Part shown: positions 8,791-17,091 of the stretch, piece by piece
Layout of the letters: every line of letters begins with the position of its first letter
Position numbering within the stretch: position 1 is the first letter of the stretch
Assembly (NCBI GenBank): GCA_019310385.1
Contig: JAFDEK010000037.1
Location: 1 to 33,294, forward strand
From: Deltaproteobacteria bacterium
GTDB lineage: Bacteria; Myxococcota_A; UBA9160; UBA4427
Reading direction: 5' to 3'
DNA: 33,294 bases
Translations under genes and position numbers: made by a program
The notes under the pieces: model-generated
What the model was told of the DNA's origin: nothing
What the model saw: the letters and a program-made list of their open reading frames with translations, nothing else
Databases searched by the model: none

Positions 8791-10347
8791 ATGGAGCAGA
8801 CGATTCCTCGACTCGTGCAGGCCGCCGCGCAGCAGTTCGGCGACCGACCCGCCATCGAGGACGGCGAGCTTCGCCTCAGCTTCGCCGAGCTGGCCGATGC
8901 CGCTGTAGAGGCGGGTCGGGCCTTTTGTGCCGCCGGACTCGAGCCCGGGGACCGGGTCGGGGTGTGGGCGCCCAACGTCTGCGAGTGGATCGTGGCCGCC
9001 GTGGGGCTGCAGTCCGCCGGCGGGGTCCTCGTCACCCTGAATACCCGCATGAAGGGCACCGAGGCCGCCTACGTGCTGCGCAAGAGCGGCGCCCGACTGC
9101 TCTGCACCATGGGAGAGTTCCTCGGCGTGAACTACGTCGAGTCGCTGGCGGACCAGGAGCTCCCCGCCCTCGAGAGGATCGTGACCTTGCGCGGCCGTGC
9201 CGAGGGCGCCGAGCCCTGGGAGGAGTTCCTCGCCGGGGCGGAGTCCTTCCCCGAGGCCGAGCTGCGGGCGCGCATCGCGTCGGTGCAGCCCGACGACCTC
9301 TCGGATCTCCTCTTCACCTCGGGCACCACGGGCAGCCCGAAGGGCGTGATGACCAGCCACGGCCAGAACGTCCGGGTCTTCGAGACCTGGAGCGAATTGG
9401 TGGGGCTCCGGGCGGGTGACCGTTACCTCATCGTGAACCCCTTCTTCCACTCCTTCGGCTACAAGGCGGGCTGGCTCGCCTGCATCATGCGCGGCGCGAC
9501 CGCGATCCCCCACGCGGTCTTCGACGCCGCCGAGGTGCTCGAGCGCATCGGCAAGGAGCGCATCAGCGTGATCCCGGGGCCGCCCACCCTCTATCAGAGC
9601 ATCCTCACCCTGCCCGACCTCGCCGGCTACGACCTCTCTTGCTTGCGCCTGGCGGTCACGGGTGCGGCGCCCACGCCCGTCGAGCTCATCCACCGCATGC
9701 GGGAGGAGCTGTGCTTCGACACTGTCCTCACCGCCTACGGGCTCACCGAGACCTGCGGTGTGGTGGCCATGTGCCGCGACGGCGACGAGGCCGAGACCAT
9801 CGCGACGACCTCCGGCCGCGCGATTCCGGGCATCGAGGTCCGCTGCGTCGACGAGCAGGGCAAGGAGGTCCCGCGCGGCGAGCCCGGCGAGATCGTGGTG
9901 CGCGGCTACAACGTCATGCAGGGCTACTTCGAGGACCCGGAGGAGACCGCCCAGACGATCGACGCCGAGGGCTGGCTCCACACCGGCGACATCGCGGTGA
10001 TGGACGAGCGCGGCTACCTGCGCATCACGGATCGCATCAAGGACATGTACATCGTGGGCGGCTTCAACTGCTACCCGGCCGAGATCGAGAAGCTCCTCTT
10101 CGACAGCGGCCAGTTCGCCCAGGTGGCGGTGATCGGCGTTCCCGACGAGCGCATGGGCGAGGTCGGCATGGCTTTCGTGGTGCCCGCGCCCGGCAACGAG
10201 CACACGCCCGAATCCGTGGTCGACTGGTGCCGCGAGAACATGGCGAACTACAAGGTGCCCCGCCGCGTCGAGATCGTCGACGAGTTGCCCATGAACGCCT
10301 CGGGCAAGGTGATGAAGTTCGTCCTGCGCGAGCGCGCGGGGGCGTAG
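8791..10347 (+). CDS. fadD3: FadD3-like acyl-CoA synthetase (HIP-CoA ligase)
   Basis: A 518-residue AMP-forming acyl-CoA synthetase. The P-loop motif LLFTSGTTGSPKGV, the YGLTET motif, GWLHTGD and the hinge/A8 region (TDRIKDMYIVGGFNCYP) are present, as is the C-terminal catalytic lysine region (NASGKVMK). Features shared with mycobacterial FadD3 (Rv3561) include NPFFHSFGYKAGWLAC, ISVIPGPPTLYQSIL, LRLAVTGAAPTPVELI and the stretch after YGLTET (VAMCRDGDEAETIATTSGR). FadD3 attaches CoA to the indanedione propionate (HIP) left after degradation of steroid rings A and B. It reads away from fadE30-ipdF, as in mycobacteria. A medium-chain or aromatic acid substrate remains the main alternative. Confidence 0.82.
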   Translation: MEQTIPRLVQAAAQQFGDRPAIEDGELRLSFAELADAAVEAGRAFCAAGLEPGDRVGVWAPNVCEWIVAAVGLQSAGGVLVTLNTRMKGTEAAYVLRKSGARLLCTMGEFLGVNYVESLADQELPALERIVTLRGRAEGAEPWEEFLAGAESFPEAELRARIASVQPDDLSDLLFTSGTTGSPKGVMTSHGQNVRVFETWSELVGLRAGDRYLIVNPFFHSFGYKAGWLACIMRGATAIPHAVFDAAEVLERIGKERISVIPGPPTLYQSILTLPDLAGYDLSCLRLAVTGAAPTPVELIHRMREELCFDTVLTAYGLTETCGVVAMCRDGDEAETIATTSGRAIPGIEVRCVDEQGKEVPRGEPGEIVVRGYNVMQGYFEDPEETAQTIDAEGWLHTGDIAVMDERGYLRITDRIKDMYIVGGFNCYPAEIEKLLFDSGQFAQVAVIGVPDERMGEVGMAFVVPAPGNEHTPESVVDWCRENMANYKVPRRVEIVDELPMNASGKVMKFVLRERAGA

Positions 10348-10461
10348 CGGGCCTGAGGCACAGCACCTCTACGCGCTGCGAGCTCGGGCCGTGCTCGCTG
10401 CCTTCCCGGCTCGGCGAGCTACTTCAACGAGAGCGAGCCGGACTGACGCCGCGCCCTCTCT

Positions 10462-11109
10462 CTAACGCGCCCAGTAACACTCCATCAACGACTCCAGAAG
10501 CTCCATCAGGTCGTTGATCTTGCCCGGCAGATCGCTGCCCTCGGTCGCCGTGAGCCAGAAGCGGTCGCGCACCGCGCGGTTCACCGTCGAGATCTGCACC
10601 TTCCTCGCCTCGAGCTCGAGGGGCTCGAGGTGCTGGAGGAAGGTGCGCAGGAAGCCCGGCCGGTCGAGACCTTCGAGATCGAGGCGGATCGAGCTTCCGA
10701 ATCGGGTGGAGGGGTTGACCGCGTAATTGCTGACCGAGATCGAGTAGGGGGTGCCCGGCGGCTTGCGGCCCTGCAGGCAGGCCATGAACTCGATGTCGAA
10801 GACCTGGGTTCGCACGCTGGTGGGGTCGAGCACGAAGGCGCCTGCCACCGAGCCGTCGTCTTCGCGGCGACCGTGGCCCCTCAGGATGTTGATCTGCTCG
10901 GCGAAGAGCCGCTCGCACAGGCTCGGAAGCCAGTCGCCGGACGCGAGTCCCGAGACCTCGAGGAGATATTGCCCGTCACCCGCGCCGCGAAGCGTGTAGC
11001 CGCTCTGCTCCCTGCCGGTCCCGGCGTCGATCTGGTGGAAGGCGCGCACACCCTCTTCGGCCTCTGCAGTCTCGGCGGGTTGCTTCGTAGGGCGAGATGC
11101 ACTGGACAT
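10462..11109 (-). CDS. Tandem ACT-like domain protein
   Basis: A 215-residue protein starting at an ATG with ggaggag about 7 bases upstream; a longer in-frame version from 11217 lacks such support. After an acidic N-terminal tail, two segments have the ACT-like beta-alpha-beta pattern: LEVSGLASGDWLPSLCERLF with the following strand near residues 50-90, and IRLDLEGLDRPGFLRTFLQ with KVQISTVNRAVRDRFWL near 145-190. Paired ACT modules sense amino acids or other small ligands, or regulate partner proteins (for example the GlnD C terminus). No enzyme domain is attached. The gene converges on fadD3 and lies downstream of the LuxR-type regulator on the same strand with a 317-base gap, so it is probably a separate unit. 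Role unknown. Confidence 0.65.
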   Translation of the reverse strand: MSSASRPTKQPAETAEAEEGVRAFHQIDAGTGREQSGYTLRGAGDGQYLLEVSGLASGDWLPSLCERLFAEQINILRGHGRREDDGSVAGAFVLDPTSVRTQVFDIEFMACLQGRKPPGTPYSISVSNYAVNPSTRFGSSIRLDLEGLDRPGFLRTFLQHLEPLELEARKVQISTVNRAVRDRFWLTATEGSDLPGKINDLMELLESLMECYWAR

Positions 11110-11426
11110 GAGGCTCTCCTCCGTGCCCGCAGGCAACGGCTGTAGCAGCGCGGGCTCTGTCGCCGGCGCTTCCGGTTGATGGGCAGATAGGGGTTGCAAA
11201 GCGCGTGCCCGTGACACCGAGTCCGTGTCGGTGTGAGGCGACCACTACGAGAAGGACCGTGCGGCCGAGTGCGGCTTCGGAGGATCCCGGGCCCGAGCAT
11301 CCTATCACGGGACGGCGCGATGCAGCGCTCAAAACTCAGGCAGTGCCCTGTCAAAAGATAGGCAGCTCCGCGCTCTACGAACGATCGCTCACCAGCCACG
11401 CCTCGAGAGCGCGGGCCGGGGCTTCG
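11110..11426. promoter_or_regulatory. 317-base gap with a perfect dyad at 11214-11234
   Basis: No credible gene lies here. It must carry the promoter of the ACT-like gene. The clearest structure is acaccga (11214-11220), a 7-base spacer, then tcggtgt (11228-11234), a perfect inverted repeat with half-sites about one helical turn and a half apart. It could be an operator, for instance for the adjacent LuxR-type regulator, or a weak terminator for that gene; no T-run follows it on the minus strand. Confidence 0.4.
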
Positions 11427-12593
11427 CTACCCGCTCGGGACGCTCTTGAGCACGCGCCGGATCAGCTCGGTCTGCTTGGAGACTCCGGTCTTCTTGAATA
11501 TCGAACGGATGTGGGCGCGCACGGTATGGACCGAGACGCCGAGGCGGCTCGCGACCTCGTCCGCGTTGCTCCCCTGGGCGAGGAGGCTGCAGACGCTGGC
11601 CTCGGTCTTCGTGAGCCCGAAGATCTTGCGAATGATCTCTGGCGGAATGCTCTGCCGCTCCTCGGGCTTGGAAATGAACACGGTAACGCTGGGGCGACCG
11701 GCGACTCCATCGGATCGCGTCGGCAGGGGGCGAAGCAGCAGGCTGAGAGGCGGATGCCCGCCCTGGGCTTCGACGCGTAGGGCTGACATGACACCGGGCT
11801 TGCGCGCCTCTTCCGCGGAGCCGGCCCGCTGGATGAGGCCTCTCAGCTCTTCCGCGGCAGCGCTGTTTCCCACCTCGAGCATCCCATCGCGAATCTGCAA
11901 CGACCCCTCCTGGACGAGGTCCCGGGCGGCGCGATTCAGCTGCAGCACCCTCCCGCTCTCGTCGAGAAGCACCATTCCGGTCGCGATCTGATCCATCACA
12001 CCTTCGTAGAGGGCGTGTCGGGACTCGAGGCGGCGGATCTTCGCGAAGATCTTGAGCGCGCGTTCGATATGCGGAACCAGTCGCTCGCACTTGCGCTTCT
12101 CGTCGTCCCGAAAGTCGTGGGAGCGTTGAGGTCGCGCCGCTCGCAGCCGCAGCTCGAGGCCACTGGGTCCTCGGACGTCGACGCCGAGGGCATAGCGGAT
12201 TCCCATGGGCTGCATGTATTGGGCGTGGAGCTCGCTCGCGACCAGGCGCCCGGTGTCGGGCACCAGCTCGTCGAAGGTGACGGGCAGCCCGGCAGGTAGA
12301 TCGACGAAGGGATCCAGCGCGAGATAGGTTTCGAAGAAGGTGTCACTGCTACGCGCGAGCCACTCCTCGCCCACGGTCTCGATGAGGCCGCCGCCCCGCT
12401 CGGTCTCCTCGGGCCGCCAGACGATGATGCCCGCCGTCGTGGCGCCGAGGGCTCGCTGCACGACCTCGAGGAAGCTTCTCCAAGGCCTGTCCTCGAAGGG
12501 ACCCTCGTAGATCGATTCGAGGAGCTCCTCGAAGTCGGGGATGGTGGTGGACCTGGCCACATCCGAACCCACGCTCGCGAGTGGTCTCTGCAT
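11427..12593 (-). CDS. LuxR-family transcriptional regulator with PAS-like sensor region
   Basis: A 388-residue protein counted from the ATG at 12593 (MQRPLASVGSDV); a TTG start at 12626 would add 11 residues. The last 60 or so residues form a typical LuxR/GerE helix-turn-helix: GLTKTEASVCSLLAQG, then ADEVASRLGVSVHTVRAHI and SIFKKTGVSKQTELIRRVL. The middle (about 200-300) looks like a PAS-type segment (MDQIATGMVLLDESGRVLQLN). The N-terminal half (IYEGPFEDRPWRSFLEVV) is seen in many uncharacterised LuxR proteins near lipid or steroid catabolic genes. It has no phospho-acceptor receiver domain, so it probably senses a small molecule. Its gene is divergent from the nine-gene dehydratase/nickel cluster, making it the likely local regulator. 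That link is inference. Confidence 0.88.
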   Translation of the reverse strand: MQRPLASVGSDVARSTTIPDFEELLESIYEGPFEDRPWRSFLEVVQRALGATTAGIIVWRPEETERGGGLIETVGEEWLARSSDTFFETYLALDPFVDLPAGLPVTFDELVPDTGRLVASELHAQYMQPMGIRYALGVDVRGPSGLELRLRAARPQRSHDFRDDEKRKCERLVPHIERALKIFAKIRRLESRHALYEGVMDQIATGMVLLDESGRVLQLNRAARDLVQEGSLQIRDGMLEVGNSAAAEELRGLIQRAGSAEEARKPGVMSALRVEAQGGHPPLSLLLRPLPTRSDGVAGRPSVTVFISKPEERQSIPPEIIRKIFGLTKTEASVCSLLAQGSNADEVASRLGVSVHTVRAHIRSIFKKTGVSKQTELIRRVLKSVPSG

Positions 12594-12883
12594 CTTCGCC
12601 ACGAAGGCTAGAAGACTGACCCGCAATGTCCATGTCCCGGGGGCTCTACTTCATGCCCCGGAATCCTCCGGGCCTTGCTTTCGAAACCCGATCCTTCCCG
12701 AAGGGGCAGGGCGAGCCCGTGGGCTAGTCAATATTGAGTATGCGGTCGGGCCTTTGGCTGAGAATACGCCTGGCCACTCGCAGGGGTGGGTCCGACATCT
12801 CCGCGAAAATGGTCCAATCGAACGATGTCGCTCGACGATCTCGCGCCATACCTTCGACTCTGAATTCCCAGGAGCAGCGACCG
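12594..12883. promoter_or_regulatory. Divergent regulatory region with 10-bp palindrome tcaatattga
   Basis: This 290-base gap separates the LuxR-type gene from the dehydratase/nickel cluster and must contain both promoters. At 12728-12737 it has the perfect palindrome tcaatattga, AT-rich against a GC-rich background and about 150 bases before the first ATG. It could be an operator. It is not a standard FNR box (TTGAT-N4-ATCAA). Nothing else is evident. Confidence 0.4.
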
Positions 12884-14026
12884 ATGACCAGCCCGCTCGA
12901 GTCGAAAGCCTTCGCCGTCATGTCCGAGGCCACGGGGGGCCTCAAGAACCCCGAAATCCAGGCGTGGAAGGAGCAGGGCGGAAAGGTCGTCGGCTACTTC
13001 TGCTCCATGCTGCCCCAGGAGATGTTCATGGCGGCGGGGCTGCTTCCCTTCCGCATGCGCGCGACCGGGAGCACGGGTACGGACGGGGGCGACTCCTACT
13101 TCACCAACAACAACTGCACCTTCGTGCGGCACTGTTTCAGCCTGGCTCTCGAAGGCGGCTACGACTTCCTCGACGGGCTGGTGGTGATCAACAGCTGCGA
13201 CCAGATCCGCCGTATCTACGACAACTGGATCCGCAAGGTCGACACGCCCTTCGTCGAGATCATCGCTTTGCCACGCTCGAGCGGTCCGGACCAGGTGACG
13301 TGGTACTGCGAGGAGTTCGAGCGCCTGAAGGCGCGCATCGAGGAGCACTTCGAGGTGGAGATCACCCCGGAGGCTCTGCGCGAGGCCATCCAGGTCTGCA
13401 ACGAGACGCGCAGGCTACAGCGGGAGCTCTACGAGCTGCGCAAGAAGGCGTCTCCGCCGATTACGGGGGCCGAAGCCCTGTCGGTGATGGTCGCGAGCAC
13501 CGCCATGCCCAATGCGCGCTACAACGTTCTGCTTCGCGAGCTGCTCGACGACATCCAGGGCCGCGAGCTCGAGGATTCCTATCGTGCGCGGCTCATGGTG
13601 ACGGGCGGCATCCTCGACGACCCCGGCTGGATCGAGGCGGTGGAAGAAGTCGGCGGCCTCGTGGTCACCGACGGCACCTGCTTCGGCGGCCGCCTCATGT
13701 CCTGCGACATCGACGAGGAGGCCGACCCCATGCAGGCGCTGGCCCAATACTACCTCGCCGATCGCCCGAGCTGCCCGCGCATGATCGACACCCAGGTCAA
13801 GCGCAAGAACTTCACCGTCGAAATGGCCCGGGAGTTCGACTGCGACGGAATCATCGGTGAGAAGATGATGTTCTGCGACATGTGGCAGGTGGAGCAGTTC
13901 ATGATGACCATGGATCTCAAAGAAGAAGAGATCCCCTTTCTCAAGCTCGAACGCGAGTACGTCACCAGCGGGACCGGTCAGCTCAAGACCCGCGTGCAGG
14001 CCTTCATCGAGGCCATGGGGAAGTAG
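12884..14026 (+). CDS. 2-hydroxyacyl-CoA dehydratase / benzoyl-CoA reductase-family subunit, D-like
   Basis: A 380-residue protein of the HgdB/BcrC/BadD family, which carries an iron-sulfur cluster and performs ATP-driven low-potential electron transfer onto acyl-CoA thioesters. The start has aggag 8 bases upstream. Cysteines in the usual family places are YFCSMLPQEM (near residue 44), VVINSCDQIRR (near 105) and EKMMFCDMWQVEQ (near 330), so a cubane can be held; others occur at NNNCTFVRHC and DGTCFGG. It is the first gene of a nine-gene unit, and the next gene encodes its probable partner subunit. A single activator gene downstream fits a dehydratase-type system better than class I benzoyl-CoA reductase, which uses two activator subunits. 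Substrate unknown. A 13-bp duplication spans its stop codon. Confidence 0.85.
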   Translation: MTSPLESKAFAVMSEATGGLKNPEIQAWKEQGGKVVGYFCSMLPQEMFMAAGLLPFRMRATGSTGTDGGDSYFTNNNCTFVRHCFSLALEGGYDFLDGLVVINSCDQIRRIYDNWIRKVDTPFVEIIALPRSSGPDQVTWYCEEFERLKARIEEHFEVEITPEALREAIQVCNETRRLQRELYELRKKASPPITGAEALSVMVASTAMPNARYNVLLRELLDDIQGRELEDSYRARLMVTGGILDDPGWIEAVEEVGGLVVTDGTCFGGRLMSCDIDEEADPMQALAQYYLADRPSCPRMIDTQVKRKNFTVEMAREFDCDGIIGEKMMFCDMWQVEQFMMTMDLKEEEIPFLKLEREYVTSGTGQLKTRVQAFIEAMGK

Positions 14027-14042
14027 AAGGGGGAAGTAGAAG
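14017..14042 (+). repeat. 13-bp tandem duplication across a stop codon (two copies)
   Basis: ggggaagtagaag occurs at 14017-14029 and again at 14030-14042. The first copy contains the TAG that ends the D-like subunit. The second supplies a purine-rich Shine-Dalgarno-like stretch immediately before the ATG of the next gene and a second TAG in another frame. Confidence 0.9.
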
Positions 14043-15371
14043 ATGGCGAACGCACAGGAAGCGAAGGTCGACGATCCCGGAATCGAGCGTTTCCGCCAGG
14101 AACGCGACCAGATGGCGAATCTGGGGAAGCTCATCGGGGTCATCGAAGACCCCGAGATGAAGCACAGTGCCCGGATCACCCAGTTCGTCGCGCAGTCCCG
14201 GGACAAGATCGTAAAGGCCTACGAAGAGGGCAGGCCCTTCATCGCGAACAACTACTGCACGGCGCCCGAGCTCGGCGAGGCCATGGATCTCCCCTGGTTC
14301 ATGCTCTTCGACGCCCCCTTTACCCTGATGGGCCGGCAGACTCTTCCGGAGGTGATCGACGAGACGGTCGCCATGGGGCTGGGGTCGGATCTCTGCACCG
14401 CGATCCGCACCAACATCTACTACATCGAGAAGAACCTGGTGCCGGTCCCGACCGCGGCGGTGGGATTCGTGTTTCCCTGCGACGGCATGCCCATGCTCCA
14501 CCAGGTGATGGGCCACAGCTCGAGCTGCTGGAAGGACGTGCCGCTCATCTGCCCGGATCCGGCCCCCTACTTCCATGACGGGAGCACACGCAGCATCGAC
14601 TACTTCGCGAAGGAGCTGCGCAAGACCGCGGCCTTCTTGGAGGAGCACACGGGTCAGAAGCTCGACATGGACAAGCTCAAGGAGGTCATCGCCGAGAGCA
14701 ACAAGCATTACGAGCTGTGGCAGGAGTACAACGATCTGCGCCGCGCGGTCCCTGCACCCCACGGTCACTCCATGGGGGGGCAGACCTGCTACAGCCTCTC
14801 CCAGATTTTTGCGGTCGGGGATCCCGAGGCGACGGTGTGGTTCGAAGACCTGGTCGAGCTGGCCGAGACCCGGGTCGCGGAGAAGCGGGGCGTCATCGAG
14901 GGGAAGGAGGAGATCCGTCTCTTCTGGTTCGACCTCAACCCCACGACCTTCGCCGACCAGTTCATGCCCTGGCTCGAGGAGGAGTTCGGCGCCGTCGTGG
15001 TCATGGACATGCTGGGAAACCACGACTACACGACGATCGATACCTCGAACGAGGACGAGATCTGGCGTGGCCTCGCCAAGCGCGGCCTCTTCGACACCCC
15101 CATGGTGCGTCAGGCCATCGGCACGGCGGACGGCTTCGTGAACGATCTGGTCCGCATCGTCGAGGACTACAAGATCGACATCGTGATCTGGCCCGGCCAC
15201 ATGGGCCACAAGGAGATGCTCGGCACCTACGGAATCATGCGCGAGGCCTGTCGCGAGCTTGGGGTCCACTTCCTCGACATCCGGATGGACATCTGGGACC
15301 ACCGCTACACGCCCATCGATCAGATCAAGGACAAGTTCACGCGCTTCTTCCAGGCGGCGGGTTACGCCTGA
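14043..15371 (+). CDS. 2-hydroxyacyl-CoA dehydratase / benzoyl-CoA reductase-family subunit, second subunit
   Basis: A 442-residue member of the same superfamily as the preceding gene, typical in length for the larger partner (HgdA/BcrB/BadE type). Candidate cluster ligands are NNYCTAPELGEA (near residue 76), FVFPCDGMPML (near 148) and SSSCWKDVPLICPDP. In the late region, where many family members have a further conserved Cys, this one reads IWPGHMGHKEMLG, with His instead. It starts 16 bases after the preceding stop codon and is surely co-translated with it. The two subunits would form a heterodimer that receives electrons from the activator encoded next. The substrate is probably an acyl-CoA, but some homologues (double-cubane proteins) act on small molecules. 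Confidence 0.83.
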   Translation: MANAQEAKVDDPGIERFRQERDQMANLGKLIGVIEDPEMKHSARITQFVAQSRDKIVKAYEEGRPFIANNYCTAPELGEAMDLPWFMLFDAPFTLMGRQTLPEVIDETVAMGLGSDLCTAIRTNIYYIEKNLVPVPTAAVGFVFPCDGMPMLHQVMGHSSSCWKDVPLICPDPAPYFHDGSTRSIDYFAKELRKTAAFLEEHTGQKLDMDKLKEVIAESNKHYELWQEYNDLRRAVPAPHGHSMGGQTCYSLSQIFAVGDPEATVWFEDLVELAETRVAEKRGVIEGKEEIRLFWFDLNPTTFADQFMPWLEEEFGAVVVMDMLGNHDYTTIDTSNEDEIWRGLAKRGLFDTPMVRQAIGTADGFVNDLVRIVEDYKIDIVIWPGHMGHKEMLGTYGIMREACRELGVHFLDIRMDIWDHRYTPIDQIKDKFTRFFQAAGYA

Positions 15372-15448
15372 GCCGCGCTTCGGGGCGGGCGCCCGAGGGG
15401 CGCGCGTCGAAGAAGCGGAAAACGAAACCTAGAGAGACGGAGAGCACC

Positions 15449-16255
15449 ATGCTAGTTGGAGGCGTAGATCTCGGTTCCGCCACGGGCAAGGCGGTGATCA
15501 TGAAAGACGGCGATATCGTGGTCACCCACATCGCGCCGTCCATCGCGCACCCGGTGGAGACCGCCAAGAAAGTCATGGCCGTGGCCCTGGAAGAGGCGGG
15601 CCTCGATTCCCTCGACCATCTGGACAACATCCTCACCACCGGATACGGCCGCCTCAAGGTCCCCTTCGCAAGCGGAAACGTCTCGGAGATCACCTGCCAC
15701 GCCAGGGGCGCCCACTGGATGATCCCCACGATCCGTACCGTGATCGACATCGGTGGCCAGGACTGCAAAGTGATCTCGGTGACGCAGAAGGGCATGGTGG
15801 GCGAGTTCCTCATGAACGACCGCTGCGCGGCGGGGACGGGGCGCTTCTTCGAGGGCATTGCCCGGGGCCTCGACTGCGGTCTGGACGGGATCTCGGATCT
15901 CGCGAACCAGGGCGAGGAGCCCTGCGTGATCTCCAACCAGTGCAGTGTCTTCGCGGAGTCCGAGGTCGTGACCCTGGTGAACGAGGGCAACGACTTCCGG
16001 AACATCATTTCCGGTGTGAACCTCTCGGTCGCGAAGCGCCTGAAGGCCATGGTGAAGCGCCTGGGCGTCATCGAGGACGTCGCGCTCACGGGCGGCTGCT
16101 CGAAGAACGACGGCCTCTCGAAGGCCGTGGGCGAGCTGCTCGAGATCGATGTCAAGCGCATGCCCCTCGACCCCCAGATCACAGGTGCCATCGGGGCCGC
16201 GTTGATCGCGGCCGAGAAGGCCGAGAAGGCCGAGCAAGCAGAGAAGGCGGGCTGA
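15449..16255 (+). CDS. BadF/BadG/HgdC-type ATP-dependent activator of dehydratase/reductase
   Basis: A 268-residue ASKHA-fold ATPase that hydrolyses ATP to push one low-potential electron into the dehydratase or reductase. The phosphate-1 motif GGVDLGSATGKAV opens the protein, and DIGGQDCK is the second ATP motif. The cysteines that bridge the [4Fe-4S] cluster of the homodimer are visible in NDRCAAGTGRFFEG and NQCSVFAESEV. The ATG at 15449 has gagagacggagagc just upstream; a longer upstream frame overlaps the previous gene and is not real. The C terminus is a short Ala/Lys/Glu repeat (AEKAEKAEQAEKAG). Only one activator gene is present, as in 2-hydroxyglutaryl-CoA dehydratase systems. Confidence 0.9.
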   Translation: MLVGGVDLGSATGKAVIMKDGDIVVTHIAPSIAHPVETAKKVMAVALEEAGLDSLDHLDNILTTGYGRLKVPFASGNVSEITCHARGAHWMIPTIRTVIDIGGQDCKVISVTQKGMVGEFLMNDRCAAGTGRFFEGIARGLDCGLDGISDLANQGEEPCVISNQCSVFAESEVVTLVNEGNDFRNIISGVNLSVAKRLKAMVKRLGVIEDVALTGGCSKNDGLSKAVGELLEIDVKRMPLDPQITGAIGAALIAAEKAEKAEQAEKAG

Positions 16256-16275
16256 GGCCCGAGCGGGACGCGTCG

Positions 16276-17091
16276 GTGGAAAGCTACGACCTCTACGTGG
16301 AGAAGCTCGGCGGCCTCGTCGAGGAAGTGCGGGGCCAGGGGCACCCGGTGCGCGAGTTCGACGTCGACCCGGACCCCAAGGTGCTCATCGACCAGCTTCC
16401 CCTGCGCATCGGGCCTGGCTCCCAGGAGGGCATCATCCTGCGCGGCGATACCCACGCCGAGCTGGGCAAGCCCGCGGCGGGCTCGAGTGCCTTCGTGATG
16501 TGGACCACCGACACCTCCCTGGTGCGTGACGGCCGCGTGACCCTGGTGGGCCCCGACATGGACGCGGCGACCGCCACCGCGCTGCCCCTGGGTCAGGTGC
16601 TCATCGTCGGGGGGAAGATGCTCGGCAAGCAGGAGCAGCCCCTCCTGGAGCAGAAGCAGTACCTCTCGAGCCTTCTCGAGGGCTACATGGTGAAGAGTTC
16701 TCCAGGACGCGTGTGGAGCCGAGTGAGCAAGGCCGCGGCAGCGAAGGGCTTCGACTTCGAGATGCTCGGCAAGGCCCTCATCGCGATCCTGAAGACCGAG
16801 CTCCCCCAGGTCGAGTCCGTCGAGGTGCTCTTCGTGACCTCGGGCAAGGATGAGATCGAGAAGCTCGAGCGCATCGCGGCCCAGGTGCGAGTACTGGGGA
16901 AGGCCTTCCGCCGGGACGCTCTGCGCGAAAAGGGCCACGAGCTCATCGACTGCACCATGGGGACCGATTGCGCCTCCTGCGATGTGAAGCCCGACTGTGA
17001 CGACATCCGCGACGTCGTGAAGATTCGCAAGCGAAGAGACCGGAGCAATGTCGTGTGGGCGTCCCGCGCCGAAGGGGAAGGAAGCAAGTGA
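16276..17091 (+). CDS. Acetyl-CoA synthase middle-domain-like protein with C-terminal Cys motif
   Basis: A 271-residue protein starting at GTG 16276, 20 bases after the activator gene. Its sequence lines up, by recalled similarity, with the middle domain of acetyl-CoA synthase (AcsB/CdhC; the ACS/CODH beta C-terminal family). Matching parts are GIILRGDTHAELG, the TLVGPD segment, IVGGKMLGKQEQPLLEQ, KGFDFEMLGKALIAILKTELPQ and VLFVTSGKDEIEKLE. It ends soon after a four-Cys motif, C-x5-C-x2-C-x5-C (DCTMGTDCASCDVKPDC), roughly where AcsB begins its A-cluster domain, and a basic tail. It lacks the N-terminal ferredoxin/CODH-contacting domain and most of the A-cluster domain, so acetyl-CoA synthesis is not expected. 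It may bind a metal cluster or CoA, or act as a partner of the dehydratase. It overlaps the CooC-like gene by 4 bases. Confidence 0.72.
   Translation: MESYDLYVEKLGGLVEEVRGQGHPVREFDVDPDPKVLIDQLPLRIGPGSQEGIILRGDTHAELGKPAAGSSAFVMWTTDTSLVRDGRVTLVGPDMDAATATALPLGQVLIVGGKMLGKQEQPLLEQKQYLSSLLEGYMVKSSPGRVWSRVSKAAAAKGFDFEMLGKALIAILKTELPQVESVEVLFVTSGKDEIEKLERIAAQVRVLGKAFRRDALREKGHELIDCTMGTDCASCDVKPDCDDIRDVVKIRKRRDRSNVVWASRAEGEGSK

Noticed and set aside
8713-10203. 496-residue minus-strand open frame
   Set aside because: Antisense shadow of fadD3, with no recognisable domain.
10407-10440. cggctcg...cgagccg inverted repeat between fadD3 and the ACT-like gene as a terminator
   Set aside because: The loop is 20 bases and no T-run follows on either strand; such short GC-rich dyads are expected by chance here.
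14004-15302. 432-residue minus-strand open frame
   Set aside because: Antisense to the second dehydratase subunit, with no family features.
12884-16255. Calling the three genes a class I benzoyl-CoA reductase
   Set aside because: That enzyme needs two reductase and two activator-type subunits plus ferredoxin; only one activator is present, so a dehydratase-type or novel enzyme is safer.
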